NCBI RefSeq assembly: GCF_016117655.1
Contig: NZ_CP064936.1
Span: 930,001-994,000, forward strand
From: Treponema peruense
GTDB taxonomy: Bacteria; Spirochaetota; Spirochaetia; Treponematales; Treponemataceae
Direction: 5' to 3'
DNA: 64,000 bases
This document shows, piece after piece, positions 44,239 to 52,796 of this stretch (position 1 is its first letter; each line of letters begins with the position of its first letter). The position numbers were made by a program, and so were the translations under genes. Under the pieces are notes generated by a model. That model was not told where the DNA came from and ran no database searches. It saw only the letters and a list, made by a program, of their open reading frames with translations.

Positions 44239-45627
44239 TTATAAAATTTTGAAATTTGCGCCGATTCCGTTCATTTTTTCAAAGAAATGCGGGAAACTTA
44301 CTGAGCAGCATTCTGCATCTTTTACCGCAACAGACTGTCCTTCTTTGAGCCCGAGCCCCAGACAGGCAAGTGACATGGCAATGCGGTGGTCAAGATAGCT
44401 TTCGATTTCTGCACCGTGGAGAACAAATTCAGGATTTGCGCTACCGTCTGCCTTGACCGGGGAATGTCCGTGAATTACAAGAAAATCTTCACCTTCTTCT
44501 ACAGAGGCCCCGAGTTTTGTAAGTTCTTCTCTGAGAACCTTTATTCTGTCTGTTTCCTTGCGACGGCATACACCAATATCTTCTATATATATGGTTCCTT
44601 CTGTAAAACAGGCGATTGCAGCAAGTGCACATACGGCATCAGGAAATCCCGAAAGATTAACATGCAGTTCCTTGCCGGGCAGTTCTTCTGTCGTAAGTCT
44701 TCCTGTTCCGTTTCTTGATTTTTTAAGTCCGCGCACTGTAATAAACTGTTTTTCGCGGTTCCATTCAATGTCTGCTCCAAGGTGTTTGAGAACATTTACA
44801 ATTTCTTCGTCACCTTGGGTTCCACTGCCGTCAATGTTGTCAATTGTTATTTCACTGTCTGTTATTAAAGCTGCTATAAGCGGAAAAGCCACCGCTTCCC
44901 AGTCGCTCGGTATTGTGCAGTCAAAGGCTTTTATCTGTACCGGACCGTCAACTTCTACATTCTTGAAATCTTCTGACATTCTTACGGTAACGCCTGCTTT
45001 TTCGAGCCATTTTTTTGTCATGGTAAGGTAGGGAGTTTCCTTTGGGTCTGTAAGTTGAATTTTCAGTGTACCGTCCATTCTTGTGGCGGCCATCATCATT
45101 CCCGAAACATACTGGCTTAAACGGCCGTCAGTAACTACAGTATTTTTTGTGTTTATGGGACCGTTTATTACCATAGGGCAGGAATCGCTTCCGGGGCGGG
45201 CAATATATGCGTTTGCTCCAAGCTGGTTGAGTGCGTCGACCATATGCGTTACGGGCCTTTTTCTGATGCTGGCGTCTCCCGTAAAAATACTGCATCCTTC
45301 AAATGTAGCGGCGATTGGAGACATAAAATAGAGAAGGGAACCGCTGTTTCCTACATCAACTACGTTTTCGGGAAGGTGAACGTTTTTACCCGCTCCTTTT
45401 ACAGTCCATGTGCTGCCGGCTTCTGAACTGCTCCCGAAATCTATCTTTGCGCCTATAAGCGGAATGGCATTTCCTGTGCTCAGACAGTCTGCACTCGGCA
45501 GAGGATTGTGTATTTTTGATGTTCCATCGGCAAGGGATGCCAAAAGAAGTGCACGTATTGTATGCGATTTTGAACCCGGTACTGTTATATGTCCTGAAAG
45601 TGTTGTGTTTGAGGAAATTGTTTTCAT
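44239..45627 (-). CDS. aroA: 3-phosphoshikimate 1-carboxyvinyltransferase (EPSP synthase)
   Basis: Adds enolpyruvate from PEP to shikimate 3-phosphate, the sixth shikimate step. 462 residues, slightly longer than the usual 427-440. PGSKSHTIRALLLA at about 17-30 holds the catalytic Lys and Arg. GNSGSLLYFM (about 92) replaces the common GNSGT. DASIRKRPVTHMVDALNQLG (about 117), the DGRLSQYVSGMM segment and RRKETDRIKVLREEL (about 357) are present. It supplies chorismate for the aroF-tyrA operon elsewhere in the window. Its promoter predicts a leaderless mRNA, and no aromatic leader peptide is present here. Confidence 0.94.
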   Translation of the reverse strand: MKTISSNTTLSGHITVPGSKSHTIRALLLASLADGTSKIHNPLPSADCLSTGNAIPLIGAKIDFGSSSEAGSTWTVKGAGKNVHLPENVVDVGNSGSLLYFMSPIAATFEGCSIFTGDASIRKRPVTHMVDALNQLGANAYIARPGSDSCPMVINGPINTKNTVVTDGRLSQYVSGMMMAATRMDGTLKIQLTDPKETPYLTMTKKWLEKAGVTVRMSEDFKNVEVDGPVQIKAFDCTIPSDWEAVAFPLIAALITDSEITIDNIDGSGTQGDEEIVNVLKHLGADIEWNREKQFITVRGLKKSRNGTGRLTTEELPGKELHVNLSGFPDAVCALAAIACFTEGTIYIEDIGVCRRKETDRIKVLREELTKLGASVEEGEDFLVIHGHSPVKADGSANPEFVLHGAEIESYLDHRIAMSLACLGLGLKEGQSVAVKDAECCSVSFPHFFEKMNGIGANFKIL

Positions 45628-45633
45628 GAAGGC

Positions 45634-45662
45634 ATTCTAGCACAGAGCGGTGTTTTTTTCAA
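45634..45662 (-). promoter_or_regulatory. Leaderless promoter of aroA
   Basis: On the minus strand: TTGAAA (45662-45657), 17 bp, TAGAAT (45639-45634), six bases, ATG at 45627. Confidence 0.78.
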
Positions 45663-45695
45663 TTTGAATAATGTGCATTTGTGCCGGTGCGAAAG

Positions 45696-45724
45696 AAAAG
45701 CCTCCGGCAACGCCGGAGGCTTTT
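45696..45724 (-). terminator. htrA terminator
   Basis: A perfect 13-bp stem (45696-45708 with 45712-45724) with a 3-base loop, followed on the minus strand by TTTTCTTT. It terminates transcripts from htrA and isolates the aroA promoter. The minus-strand bases before the stem contain CTCCTTT. Confidence 0.88.
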
Positions 45725-45822
45725 CAAAGGAGTTTCTATGAAGAAGATAAACGTTAGTGTGTCTGTCTTTCAATAATAATAACTATTATGCATTCCGCAG
45801 GTTACATTTTATTTAAGGAATT

Positions 45823-47322
45823 CTATTTGTTTTCGATTTTAAATCTTCCCGTACTGATTGTATGGCCTTCATTGTATATGTCAAACCATATTTCCTTTTT
45901 GCCGGTTGTATCAAGGGCTGCATAGAATTCTTCTACCGAGTCAATCTTTTTGTCGTTGACGGCTGTAATTACATCACCGTTCTGGAGTCTCAGGGCTGCT
46001 GCCGGGGATTTTTCCTGAATATTTGTAACTACAATTCCTTTTACTTTGGCATTCTCAAGATTAAGCTGTTTTTTTGCCTTGTCTGTCAGAGGACTTGCAA
46101 TAAAGCCCGGCCAGAGTCTGCTGTTGTCTTTTTCGATGTCAGCAGAGCGCTCGTCAATTTTTACAGTAAGGTCAATTTTGTTTTCGCCTCTCATTACGGT
46201 AAAGACGGCTGTTTTTCCTGCAGGAATGCCTCCTACTTCTCTTACCAGCTGGTCTACGCTCTTTATGTCATGACCGTCAAGAGCTATGATAAAGTCACCT
46301 GCCTGCATTCCGCCCTTCATCGCCGGACTTCCAAGGAAAATCTCGCCTGCAAGAGCACCGTTTTTGTTTTCATCAACGCCAAGTTCCTTTTTGTATTCAG
46401 GAGTTACATCAAGAAGACTTACGCCAAGCCAGCCATATGCAATTTTACCCTTGCTTATAAACTGGTCAATGGCTGTCTTTATATTGTTGATGGGAATAGA
46501 AAAACCAAGTCCCTGGCTTCCGCCTGACTGTGAAGCAATCCATGTATTTATACCTATTATTTCACCATTGATGTTTACAAGAGGACCACCCGAGTTTCCC
46601 TGGTTAATGGCGGCATCTGTCTGGATAAAGTCGCTTATTGAACCAATCTGACCGCCGCTTCTTCCTGTAGCACTTACAATACCCTGTGTTACCGAAGCAA
46701 AGTATCCGAGAGGGCTTCCGAGTGCCAGAACAATGTCTCCCTGCTGAACCTTTGAGCTGTCACCGAGTTTTGCAACTTTGATAGTTGTATCGTCAGACTC
46801 AAATGCAACCAGGGCAATATCCATCCTTTCGTCAGCGCCAATCAGCTTTCCGTCAAATTCCCTTTCGTCGTTAAGCTTTATCTTGATTGTTGTCGCTTTT
46901 CCGGCAACGTGATTGTTTGTAAGAACATAATTTGTCTTTCCGCTTCTTCTTACAATAACACCGCTTCCGAGGGACTGCTGCTGCAATTCCCTCATGTTGT
47001 CTTCTTCTTTTTTGTCCTTTTCATCAGGATAGCCGAAAAAGAAAGGAAGTTCTCTGAACGGATTGAATGTCTGTACCTTTGTGGTTTCAGTTACGTCAAC
47101 TTCTACGACAGCAGGAAGAACTTCCGAACTTATTGACCTGAATGTACTCTGAAGGGCCTGTGTTACTGCAAGCGGGTCGGCCGGTATTGAAACTGATGAT
47201 GCGCCTTCTGCAAAAGCTACATTTGCCGCGCCTTTGTTAGCCCTGCAGGAAAGTGTTAGGACTCCGAATGAAAATGCCGCTACTGCTGCGGTGCCTATAA
47301 TTTTCTTTGTTACTGACTTCAT
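45823..47322 (-). CDS. HtrA/DegP-like periplasmic serine protease with two PDZ domains
   Basis: 499 residues from the ATG at 47322, chosen because GGAGG lies 11 bases upstream; the longer frame to 47364 lacks such a site. The N-terminus is a signal peptide with a cysteine (VLTLSC, about 26) that may be lipidated under relaxed spirochaete rules. The trypsin-like domain (about 75-300) has His in LTNNHVAG (about 137), Asp in ERMDIALV (about 168) and Ser in GNSGGPL (about 242). Two PDZ domains follow (about 305-395 and 410-490). It handles misfolded envelope proteins. The 5' region has TTGTAA-17-TAGTTA (47416-47388) and a hairpin TTCGGAA/TTCCGAA (47349-47370) in the leader. Confidence 0.92.
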   Translation of the reverse strand: MKSVTKKIIGTAAVAAFSFGVLTLSCRANKGAANVAFAEGASSVSIPADPLAVTQALQSTFRSISSEVLPAVVEVDVTETTKVQTFNPFRELPFFFGYPDEKDKKEEDNMRELQQQSLGSGVIVRRSGKTNYVLTNNHVAGKATTIKIKLNDEREFDGKLIGADERMDIALVAFESDDTTIKVAKLGDSSKVQQGDIVLALGSPLGYFASVTQGIVSATGRSGGQIGSISDFIQTDAAINQGNSGGPLVNINGEIIGINTWIASQSGGSQGLGFSIPINNIKTAIDQFISKGKIAYGWLGVSLLDVTPEYKKELGVDENKNGALAGEIFLGSPAMKGGMQAGDFIIALDGHDIKSVDQLVREVGGIPAGKTAVFTVMRGENKIDLTVKIDERSADIEKDNSRLWPGFIASPLTDKAKKQLNLENAKVKGIVVTNIQEKSPAAALRLQNGDVITAVNDKKIDSVEEFYAALDTTGKKEIWFDIYNEGHTISTGRFKIENK

Positions 47323-47454
47323 GATGGAATAAACCTCCGTGGTTTTTTTTCGGAACAACTGCATTCCGAATGTGTCTTTATTGAATATAACTATTTTGGG
47401 TGTGTTTGTGTTACAATTTTTTTAAAATCCTTTTAAATACCGCTAAGAATTCTA

Positions 47455-47484
47455 TTGACCAATGCCGAATGAATTTGCTATTAT
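47455..47484 (+). promoter_or_regulatory. Promoter of rplU-prp-rpmA
   Basis: TTGACC (47455-47460), 18 bp, TATTAT (47479-47484). The leader is about 70 bases. Confidence 0.7.
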
Positions 47485-47509
47485 ATCCTACACTTATTGT
47501 GAATAAACT

Positions 47510-47532
47510 GCAGGAAACCCGTTACTTCCTGC
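47510..47532 (+). promoter_or_regulatory. Leader hairpin ahead of rplU
   Basis: GCAGGAA (47510-47516) pairs with TTCCTGC (47526-47532) across a nine-base loop. It sits between the promoter and the rplU ribosome binding site, where ribosomal protein leaders usually act. Its role in autoregulation is inference. Confidence 0.5.
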
Positions 47533-47558
47533 GGCTAAAATGAATTCAGAGGTTTAAA

Positions 47559-47876
47559 ATGTACGCAGTTGTTGAGTATAAAGGCAATCAGTACAAGGCA
47601 GAAAAAGATGCCGTTCTTCAGGTATCAAAGATTAATGACGCTAAGCCGGGCGACACAGTTACTATCGATACTGTTCTCCTTGTAAGCGACGGAGACAAAA
47701 TTTCTGTCGGAACACCTTATGTTAAGGGTGCAAAGGTTACTGTAGAAGTTGGCGAGACATTCAAGGATAAGAAAGTTCTTGTATTCAAGTATAAGTCAAA
47801 GAAGGACTATCACCGTCTTATCGGTCACCGTGAGCAGTATACTACGGTTACTGTAAAGGACGTAGTTCTGGCATAA
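47559..47876 (+). CDS. rplU: 50S ribosomal protein bL21
   Basis: 105 residues, the usual size. MYAVVEYKGNQYKAEKDAVL and the C-terminal KSKKDYHRLIGHREQYTTV are standard bL21 features (23S rRNA binding). AGAGG precedes the ATG. It is the first gene of rplU-prp-rpmA, an order common in many bacteria. Confidence 0.97.
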   Translation: MYAVVEYKGNQYKAEKDAVLQVSKINDAKPGDTVTIDTVLLVSDGDKISVGTPYVKGAKVTVEVGETFKDKKVLVFKYKSKKDYHRLIGHREQYTTVTVKDVVLA

Positions 47877-47877
47877 G

Positions 47878-48234
47878 GTGACTGAAGTTCTGTTGGTTTG
47901 CAGGGCGGATGGTGCCTTCAGAAGCTGCCGTGCTTCGGGACATGCACTGTTCGCATCCAGGGGAAATGATATTGTTTGTGCAGCAGAGACAATAATTCTG
48001 CGTACGGCAATAGATTTTCTTGAGCATTCCGGCGGAATTCTGGTTACAAAAGACACTGCTTCACGCGGAAAACTTTTGTTCTGCGCTGAAGTTTCAGAGA
48101 CCGTTCCTTTGGAACAGCGTTTTGTTGCTTTGGAAAGGTTGAAAAGCGTTGCAGATTTTATAAGGATTGGAATCGGAAGTCTTTCTGGTGAATATCCAAA
48201 AAATGTGCGGCTGCTAGAAAAAACAGAAGATTAG
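47878..48234 (+). CDS. prp: Ribosomal-processing cysteine protease Prp family (DUF464)
   Basis: 118 residues starting at GTG 47878, one base after the rplU stop. The motif [18 protein letters not shown] (about 20-37) contains the catalytic His and Cys spaced as in Prp. In Firmicutes this protease removes an N-terminal extension from bL27. It lies between rplU and rpmA, the conserved position. The bL27 gene here lacks the cleavable extension, so the substrate or role in this organism is unclear. Confidence 0.85.
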   Translation: MTEVLLVCRADGAFRSCRASGHALFASRGNDIVCAAETIILRTAIDFLEHSGGILVTKDTASRGKLLFCAEVSETVPLEQRFVALERLKSVADFIRIGIGSLSGEYPKNVRLLEKTED

Positions 48235-48263
48235 ACTGGTTCTTTTACCAGCGGAGGATTAAA

Positions 48264-48530
48264 ATGGGACGAACAAAAGGTGGTAGCGGCGCAAAAAACG
48301 GCCGTGATTCAAACCCTAAATATTTGGGCGTTAAAAAATACAGTGGAGAAGTGGTAACTGCCGGTTCCATTCTTGTAAAGCAGCGCGGAACTCGTATTCA
48401 CCCGGGTAACAATGTAAAGCGCGGTGGCGATGACACCCTGTTTTCTGTAGTTGACGGTGTTGTAAAGTACGGCGAACGCATGAACCGCAAGATTGTTTCT
48501 GTAGAACCTGTTGCAGAAGCCGGAAACTAA
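48264..48530 (+). CDS. rpmA: 50S ribosomal protein bL27
   Basis: 88 residues. It starts directly as [26 protein letters not shown], the peptidyl-transferase-centre tail, without the LNLQFFA-type pro-sequence found where Prp processes bL27. GGAGG lies before the ATG, and the in-frame codons upstream contain no start codon, so no hidden extension exists. A terminator follows. Confidence 0.96.
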   Translation: MGRTKGGSGAKNGRDSNPKYLGVKKYSGEVVTAGSILVKQRGTRIHPGNNVKRGGDDTLFSVVDGVVKYGERMNRKIVSVEPVAEAGN

Positions 48531-48583
48531 GTCGTATTTTTAGATAATATCTGACTTTTTCTCTGATACTGTATTCTATACAG

Positions 48584-48619
48584 AATGCCCAGTTTGGTTT
48601 GTTCCGGCTGGGCATTTTT
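48584..48619 (+). terminator. rpmA terminator
   Basis: AATGCCCAG (48584-48592) pairs perfectly with CTGGGCATT (48608-48616), followed by T5. Confidence 0.8.
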
Positions 48620-48663
48620 ATTTTACTATTATGGCAGTTGTGCTGTATGTAAGAGAGGTTCTG

Positions 48664-49791
48664 ATGATTCAATTTGCTGATGAAGCAGTTATAAAAGTCC
48701 GCTCGGGAAAGGGCGGTAACGGCTGTGTTTCTTTCAGACGCGAAAAATATATTCCTAACGGCGGCCCTAACGGTGGTGACGGTGGACGCGGCGGTGATGT
48801 TATTTTTCAGGTAAGACGTAATCTTCGTACTCTGGCTCATCTTCGTTTTCATCCTGTGTTCAAGGCACAAAACGGCGGTGACGGAATGAGCTGGAACAAA
48901 TACGGTAAGGACGGTGAAGATATTGTAATTCAGGTTCCGCCGGGAACAGCTGTACGTGACAATGAAACCGGTGAGCTTATCCATGACTTTACAGAAGCGT
49001 CTGGCGAAGAGTCCTTTAAATTTCTTACCGGCGGTAACGGCGGCTGGGGCAATGTACATTTCAAAAGCAGTACAAACCAGGCTCCAAGAATTGCAAACAA
49101 GGGTGAACCTGGTGAAGAAAGGGAACTTAGGATTGAGCTTTCAATAATGGCAGATCTTGGACTTGTAGGTTTTCCGAATGCAGGCAAGTCAAGCCTTCTT
49201 GAATACTTTACAAATGCACGCCCAAAAATTGCGCCGTATCCGTTTACTACAAAAGTGCCTAACCTTGGTGTTCTGAGGGTAGATGAAAACAGTGATATAA
49301 TCATTGCAGATATTCCCGGAATTATTGAAGGGGCGTCAGACGGAGCAGGACTTGGAATCCGCTTTTTGAAGCATATATCCCGTACCGTGGGGCTTATTTT
49401 TATGATAGACTGCGGTGAAGAAGGCTGTGTGGACGCTTACGAAAAGCTTTTGAAAGAACTTTCTGAATTCGGTGCAGGGCTTATGGAAAAACAGAGAATA
49501 GTTCTCTGTAACAAAATTGACCTTGAAGGCGCCAAAGAAAATGCGGCTCTTGTTGCAGAACGCATAAAGTCAGTGGATCCAGGTGTAGAAGTTATTCCTG
49601 TTTCTGTTGCGGCCCGTACAAATATGGATGCTGCCCGTACTGCTCTTATAAAGCTTGCAGCCAGGGAAGATGTACTGGAAGACCGTGAAGAAAATGCTTT
49701 TGCGCCGACTTCAGCAAAAAAGAGCAGTTTTATGGCAGAACGTTCTGTTGATGACAGTATGGAAATTCAGTTTCCGGGTTCGGAGCAGTAG
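48664..49791 (+). CDS. obgE: GTPase ObgE/CgtA
   Basis: Ribosome-assembly and stress GTPase. 375 residues from the ATG at 48664, with GAGG upstream; an in-frame ATG at 48631 lacks one. The Obg fold (about 1-158, FADEAVIKVRSGKGGNGCVSFRREK, glycine-rich) is followed by the G domain: GFPNAGKSSLLE (P-loop, about 166), DIPGIIEGAS (about 212) and NKID (about 283). A short acidic C-terminal tail follows. It starts the cluster obgE-nadD-yqeK-LCP-rsfS, all on one strand with small gaps or overlaps. Confidence 0.96.
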   Translation: MIQFADEAVIKVRSGKGGNGCVSFRREKYIPNGGPNGGDGGRGGDVIFQVRRNLRTLAHLRFHPVFKAQNGGDGMSWNKYGKDGEDIVIQVPPGTAVRDNETGELIHDFTEASGEESFKFLTGGNGGWGNVHFKSSTNQAPRIANKGEPGEERELRIELSIMADLGLVGFPNAGKSSLLEYFTNARPKIAPYPFTTKVPNLGVLRVDENSDIIIADIPGIIEGASDGAGLGIRFLKHISRTVGLIFMIDCGEEGCVDAYEKLLKELSEFGAGLMEKQRIVLCNKIDLEGAKENAALVAERIKSVDPGVEVIPVSVAARTNMDAARTALIKLAAREDVLEDREENAFAPTSAKKSSFMAERSVDDSMEIQFPGSEQ

Positions 49792-49792
49792 C

Positions 49793-50452
49793 TTGAAACT
49801 GGCAGTTCTTGGAGGCAGCTTTAACCCTGTTCATATAGGACACATGGCTCTTGCCGATGATGTGTGCTCCAGTCTTGGGTATGACAGGGTGCTTTTTGTT
49901 CCTGCAGCAGTTCCCCCGCATAAAGAAATGGTGCCGGGTGTTTCTGCCGAAGAAAGGCTTTCTATGGTACAAATTGCCTGCAGTACAGATTCAAGATTTG
50001 TTGCCGAGTCCTGTGAAATTGAACGCGACGGTGTTTCGTATACATGGGATACCGTTGATTATCTTGAAAAAAAATACGCTTCTTCTCTGGAAGGTAAAAT
50101 CGGAATAATTCTGGGCAGCGATCTTTTTGCCGGATTCCATCTTTGGAAAAACGCCGCTCTTCTGGCAAAAAGATGTAATCTGATTCTGGCGCGGCGTCCG
50201 GAACAGTCGTCTTTTGCAAAATCGGCAAACAGGGCTTTGGGTGAATATGCTCAGCTTGAAAATTCAGGTGACAGTTTTGATATTTCAAAGGAACCTCTTT
50301 TTTCGGAAGCTGCCGTTCTTGACAATCCGCTGCTTCCTGTAAGTTCAACCCAGATAAGAAATCTTGCTTTGTCGGGCGGCGGTTTTAAATATCTTGTACC
50401 TTCAGGGGTTTTCGAGTATATTATTGGCGGTAACTTATATGGAAGAAAATAA
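49793..50452 (+). CDS. nadD: Nicotinate-nucleotide adenylyltransferase
   Basis: Adenylates nicotinate mononucleotide in NAD synthesis. 219 residues from the TTG at 49793, one base after the obgE stop, with GGAG seven bases upstream. A longer frame reaching back to 49655 lies within obgE. The nucleotidyltransferase motif GGSFNPVHIGH (about 8-18) and the C-terminal SSTQIR (about 185) are present. It overlaps yqeK by 14 bases. Confidence 0.93.
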   Translation: MKLAVLGGSFNPVHIGHMALADDVCSSLGYDRVLFVPAAVPPHKEMVPGVSAEERLSMVQIACSTDSRFVAESCEIERDGVSYTWDTVDYLEKKYASSLEGKIGIILGSDLFAGFHLWKNAALLAKRCNLILARRPEQSSFAKSANRALGEYAQLENSGDSFDISKEPLFSEAAVLDNPLLPVSSTQIRNLALSGGGFKYLVPSGVFEYIIGGNLYGRK

Positions 50453-51065
50453 ATACACTGAACTTGTTGAAAATATCCGTTCCTATACAAAAAAATCAGT
50501 CAAGCAGAAGCGCTTTGAGCATAGTGTAAGGGTTGCTGTCCTTGCACGCGAAATGTGCGGAATGTACGGTGTCTCCCCTGAAAAAGGGTATATTGCAGGT
50601 CTTGCTCACGATATGTGCAAAGATATGGATGACAGTTCGCTTATGGCACTTGCGTCAAAAGACGGGCAGCCTGTTTCTGATGTAGAAAAAGAAAAGCCGT
50701 CCCTTCTTCACGGACGCGCAGCTTCTGTCATGCTTTCAGAAGATTTTGGTATTTCTGACAAAGATATTATTCAGGCTGTTGCGCGTCATACTCTTGGCGG
50801 GTCAAGTCTTTGTCCCCTTGCAAAAATAATTTATTCTGCAGACAAGATAGAGCCCGGAAGACCTCAGTCTACAGATGAATACAGGAGTGCACTTCTTGAA
50901 AAAAGCCTCAATGCGCTTACACTTTCTGTTCTTGAAGAAAATATCCGCTATCTTGAAGAAAACAACAAGACGGTTGCTCCTGTAAGCCTCAGATTCCGTG
51001 AGAGCTTAAAAAGGGATATGGCCAGGGAAGCCCAGATAGCCCTGAATATGGACGGTGGAAACTAA
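50439..51065 (+). CDS. yqeK: YqeK family HD-domain phosphohydrolase
   Basis: 208 residues from the ATG at 50439 inside the end of nadD. The HD motif is present: RFEHSVRVAVLAREM (His about 28), LAHDMCKDMD (about 59), LLHGRAA (about 93) and RHTLGG (about 119). Members hydrolyse Ap4A symmetrically and usually sit beside nadD, as here. It ends one base before the LCP gene, so the cluster is probably one operon. Confidence 0.92.
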   Translation: MEENKYTELVENIRSYTKKSVKQKRFEHSVRVAVLAREMCGMYGVSPEKGYIAGLAHDMCKDMDDSSLMALASKDGQPVSDVEKEKPSLLHGRAASVMLSEDFGISDKDIIQAVARHTLGGSSLCPLAKIIYSADKIEPGRPQSTDEYRSALLEKSLNALTLSVLEENIRYLEENNKTVAPVSLRFRESLKRDMAREAQIALNMDGGN

Positions 51066-52316
51066 ATGGTAGAAAACAGAGAAAAAAAGGGTGTAGTCTT
51101 TCTTGTTGTCATTCTTGCAATAATAATCGGAGTCGGTGTTTTTATAGCCGCCACTCTTCGTGTTGATCCTGTTGCCGAAACTCTCAAAAAAGAACCTGTA
51201 ATAAAAATTCTTTTTGTGTTGTCAGACGACAGCGGTAATGCACTTTCTACTGACGTTTTTGTATATTATCCTGTTTCCAGAAAGGGTGCTCTTTTTGATA
51301 TTCTTGGCAATACGGGTTCCATTTATTCCAGTCTGGGGCGTGTAGACAGAATTGATGCCGTTTATAAAGAAAAAGGTGTCGATACCTACAGAAAGGAAGT
51401 TGAAAAGCTTATTGGCAAAACAATTCCTTTTTCTTTGGAAATTTCCCTGTCAGATCTTGGAACACTTGCAGATTTGCTTGGCGGCCTGAAGGTTTTTATT
51501 CCGACTCCTGTTGATGCAAAGGGTGAAAACGGCGAAAGATGGCTTCTTCCAAGCGGTGCCGTAACTCTGGACGGCGATAAAGTCGCAACATACATGACTT
51601 ACAGGTCAGAAGACGATAGTGACGGTGATGCAGGGGACCGCAGGCAGGGGACTCTTATTTCTCTGCTGGCTTCTATACGCGACAACAAAAACGTGATACT
51701 TGAAAAAAAGAATTTCCGCAGATTCGGCGAAAAATTCCGCTTTAACATGGATGAGTCAAGTCTGTACAAGCTTTTTCAGGAGATTGTAAATGTAGATGCA
51801 GAACGTCTTGCGCCCCAGACAATAACGGGAAGCCTTCGTGTTGTGGACGGAAAAACACTTTTGTTCCCGTATTATGACGGTCAGCTTATCAAAGATATTG
51901 TAAACCAGACAATCGGTTCGCTGGTAAATGACGAAAATTCTTCCCAGAACAGGATTTATGTTCTTGAGATTCAGAATGGAACCGGCCGGCAGGGACTTGC
52001 AAGAAACACATCGTTTCTTATGCAGAGCGCCGGTTATGAAGTTTTGGAAACACTCAACGCAGACAGTGACAATTATGCACATACTGTGATTGTGAATCAT
52101 ATCGGAAACAGGGAAGCGGCTCTTGCTTTGGGTAATTTTATCAGATGCCGTTATATTGTTGATGACGAGGTAAAACCGGGTACCGAAAGTTTTGACAGTG
52201 TAGCACGTGCAGATTTTACAATTATCCTTGGCGATGATTTTGACGGGCGTTTTGTAAAGGGTGGTTACAAAGGTCCTGAAGTTGAGGCTGCTTCGGATAC
52301 TGATGGTGAGGAATAA
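51066..52316 (+). CDS. LytR-CpsA-Psr (LCP) family protein with a LytR_C domain
   Basis: 416 residues. The N-terminal membrane helix (about 8-30) is followed by an LCP-like catalytic domain (about 45-255). It contains RVDRIDAVYKEKGVDTYRKEVEKLIG, then a conserved-looking GG.KVFIP segment and RRQGTLISLLASI. A LytR_C domain lies at about 300-395 (VLEIQNGTGRQGLARNTSFLMQSAGYEV). In Gram-positives LCP enzymes attach glycans to peptidoglycan. In spirochaetes, which lack teichoic acids, the acceptor is not known. Its position between yqeK and rsfS is common. The C-terminal tail is acidic. Confidence 0.85.
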   Translation: MVENREKKGVVFLVVILAIIIGVGVFIAATLRVDPVAETLKKEPVIKILFVLSDDSGNALSTDVFVYYPVSRKGALFDILGNTGSIYSSLGRVDRIDAVYKEKGVDTYRKEVEKLIGKTIPFSLEISLSDLGTLADLLGGLKVFIPTPVDAKGENGERWLLPSGAVTLDGDKVATYMTYRSEDDSDGDAGDRRQGTLISLLASIRDNKNVILEKKNFRRFGEKFRFNMDESSLYKLFQEIVNVDAERLAPQTITGSLRVVDGKTLLFPYYDGQLIKDIVNQTIGSLVNDENSSQNRIYVLEIQNGTGRQGLARNTSFLMQSAGYEVLETLNADSDNYAHTVIVNHIGNREAALALGNFIRCRYIVDDEVKPGTESFDSVARADFTIILGDDFDGRFVKGGYKGPEVEAASDTDGEE

Positions 52317-52382
52317 AATTCTTTAGAAAAGGTAAACATAAGTTTTCTTAAGACTTGATTACAAGAATGGAAGGTAAATAAA

Positions 52383-52730
52383 ATGGAAAAGACAGAAAAA
52401 GAAAAGGCTCTGGAAATTGCAGCCCTTATGGAAGACGGAAAAGGACAGGATGTTACTGTAATTGATGTTTCAAAGCTCAACAGCTGGACAGATTATTTTG
52501 TTATTACAACGGTTACAAGTAGTGCGCACTGGCAGGGTCTTTACAAAAGCATAAAAGACTATGCTGCAAAAAATGATATGGAAATACACCAGACTCACCA
52601 GAAGTCGTCACAGGGTGATGAATGGAATCTTGTGGATTTGGGGTCTGTTGTTGTTCATCTTATGAGTTCAGAGGCAAGAAACTTCTATGAACTCGAAAAA
52701 CTCTGGCACGCCGGGGAATTTCTTAAGTAA
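52383..52730 (+). CDS. rsfS: Ribosomal silencing factor RsfS (Iojap/YbeB)
   Basis: 115 residues. The protein binds bL14/uL14 and blocks subunit joining in starvation. The family core DVSKLNSWTDYFVITTVTS (about 27-45) and DEWNLVDLGSVVVHLMSSEARNFYELEKLW (about 78-107) is complete. It is the last gene of the obgE cluster and is followed by an intrinsic terminator. Confidence 0.95.
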   Translation: MEKTEKEKALEIAALMEDGKGQDVTVIDVSKLNSWTDYFVITTVTSSAHWQGLYKSIKDYAAKNDMEIHQTHQKSSQGDEWNLVDLGSVVVHLMSSEARNFYELEKLWHAGEFLK

Positions 52731-52740
52731 GAAAAAAAAA

Positions 52741-52774
52741 GACTTGCATCGGAAACGGTGCAAGTCTTTTTTTT
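52741..52774. terminator. Terminator between rsfS and the acidic-protein gene
   Basis: An 11-bp stem (52741-52751 with 52756-52766, one wobble) closes on a GAAA tetraloop. T8 follows on the plus strand, and an A run on the other side makes it bidirectional for the convergent gene. Confidence 0.88.
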
Positions 52775-52796
52775 GTATGTTCTATATTTGTTTAAA

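Noticed and set aside
45738..45776. Plus-strand ORF of 12 codons (MKKINVSVSVFQ) with an AAAGGAG site between htrA and aroA
   Set aside because: Both neighbours are on the minus strand and no plus-strand promoter or downstream gene is seen. It is kept only as part of the possible minus-strand RNA element.
49655..49792. Upstream extension of nadD into obgE
   Set aside because: The GGSFNPVHIGH motif should be within about ten residues of the start; the TTG at 49793 with GGAG fits.
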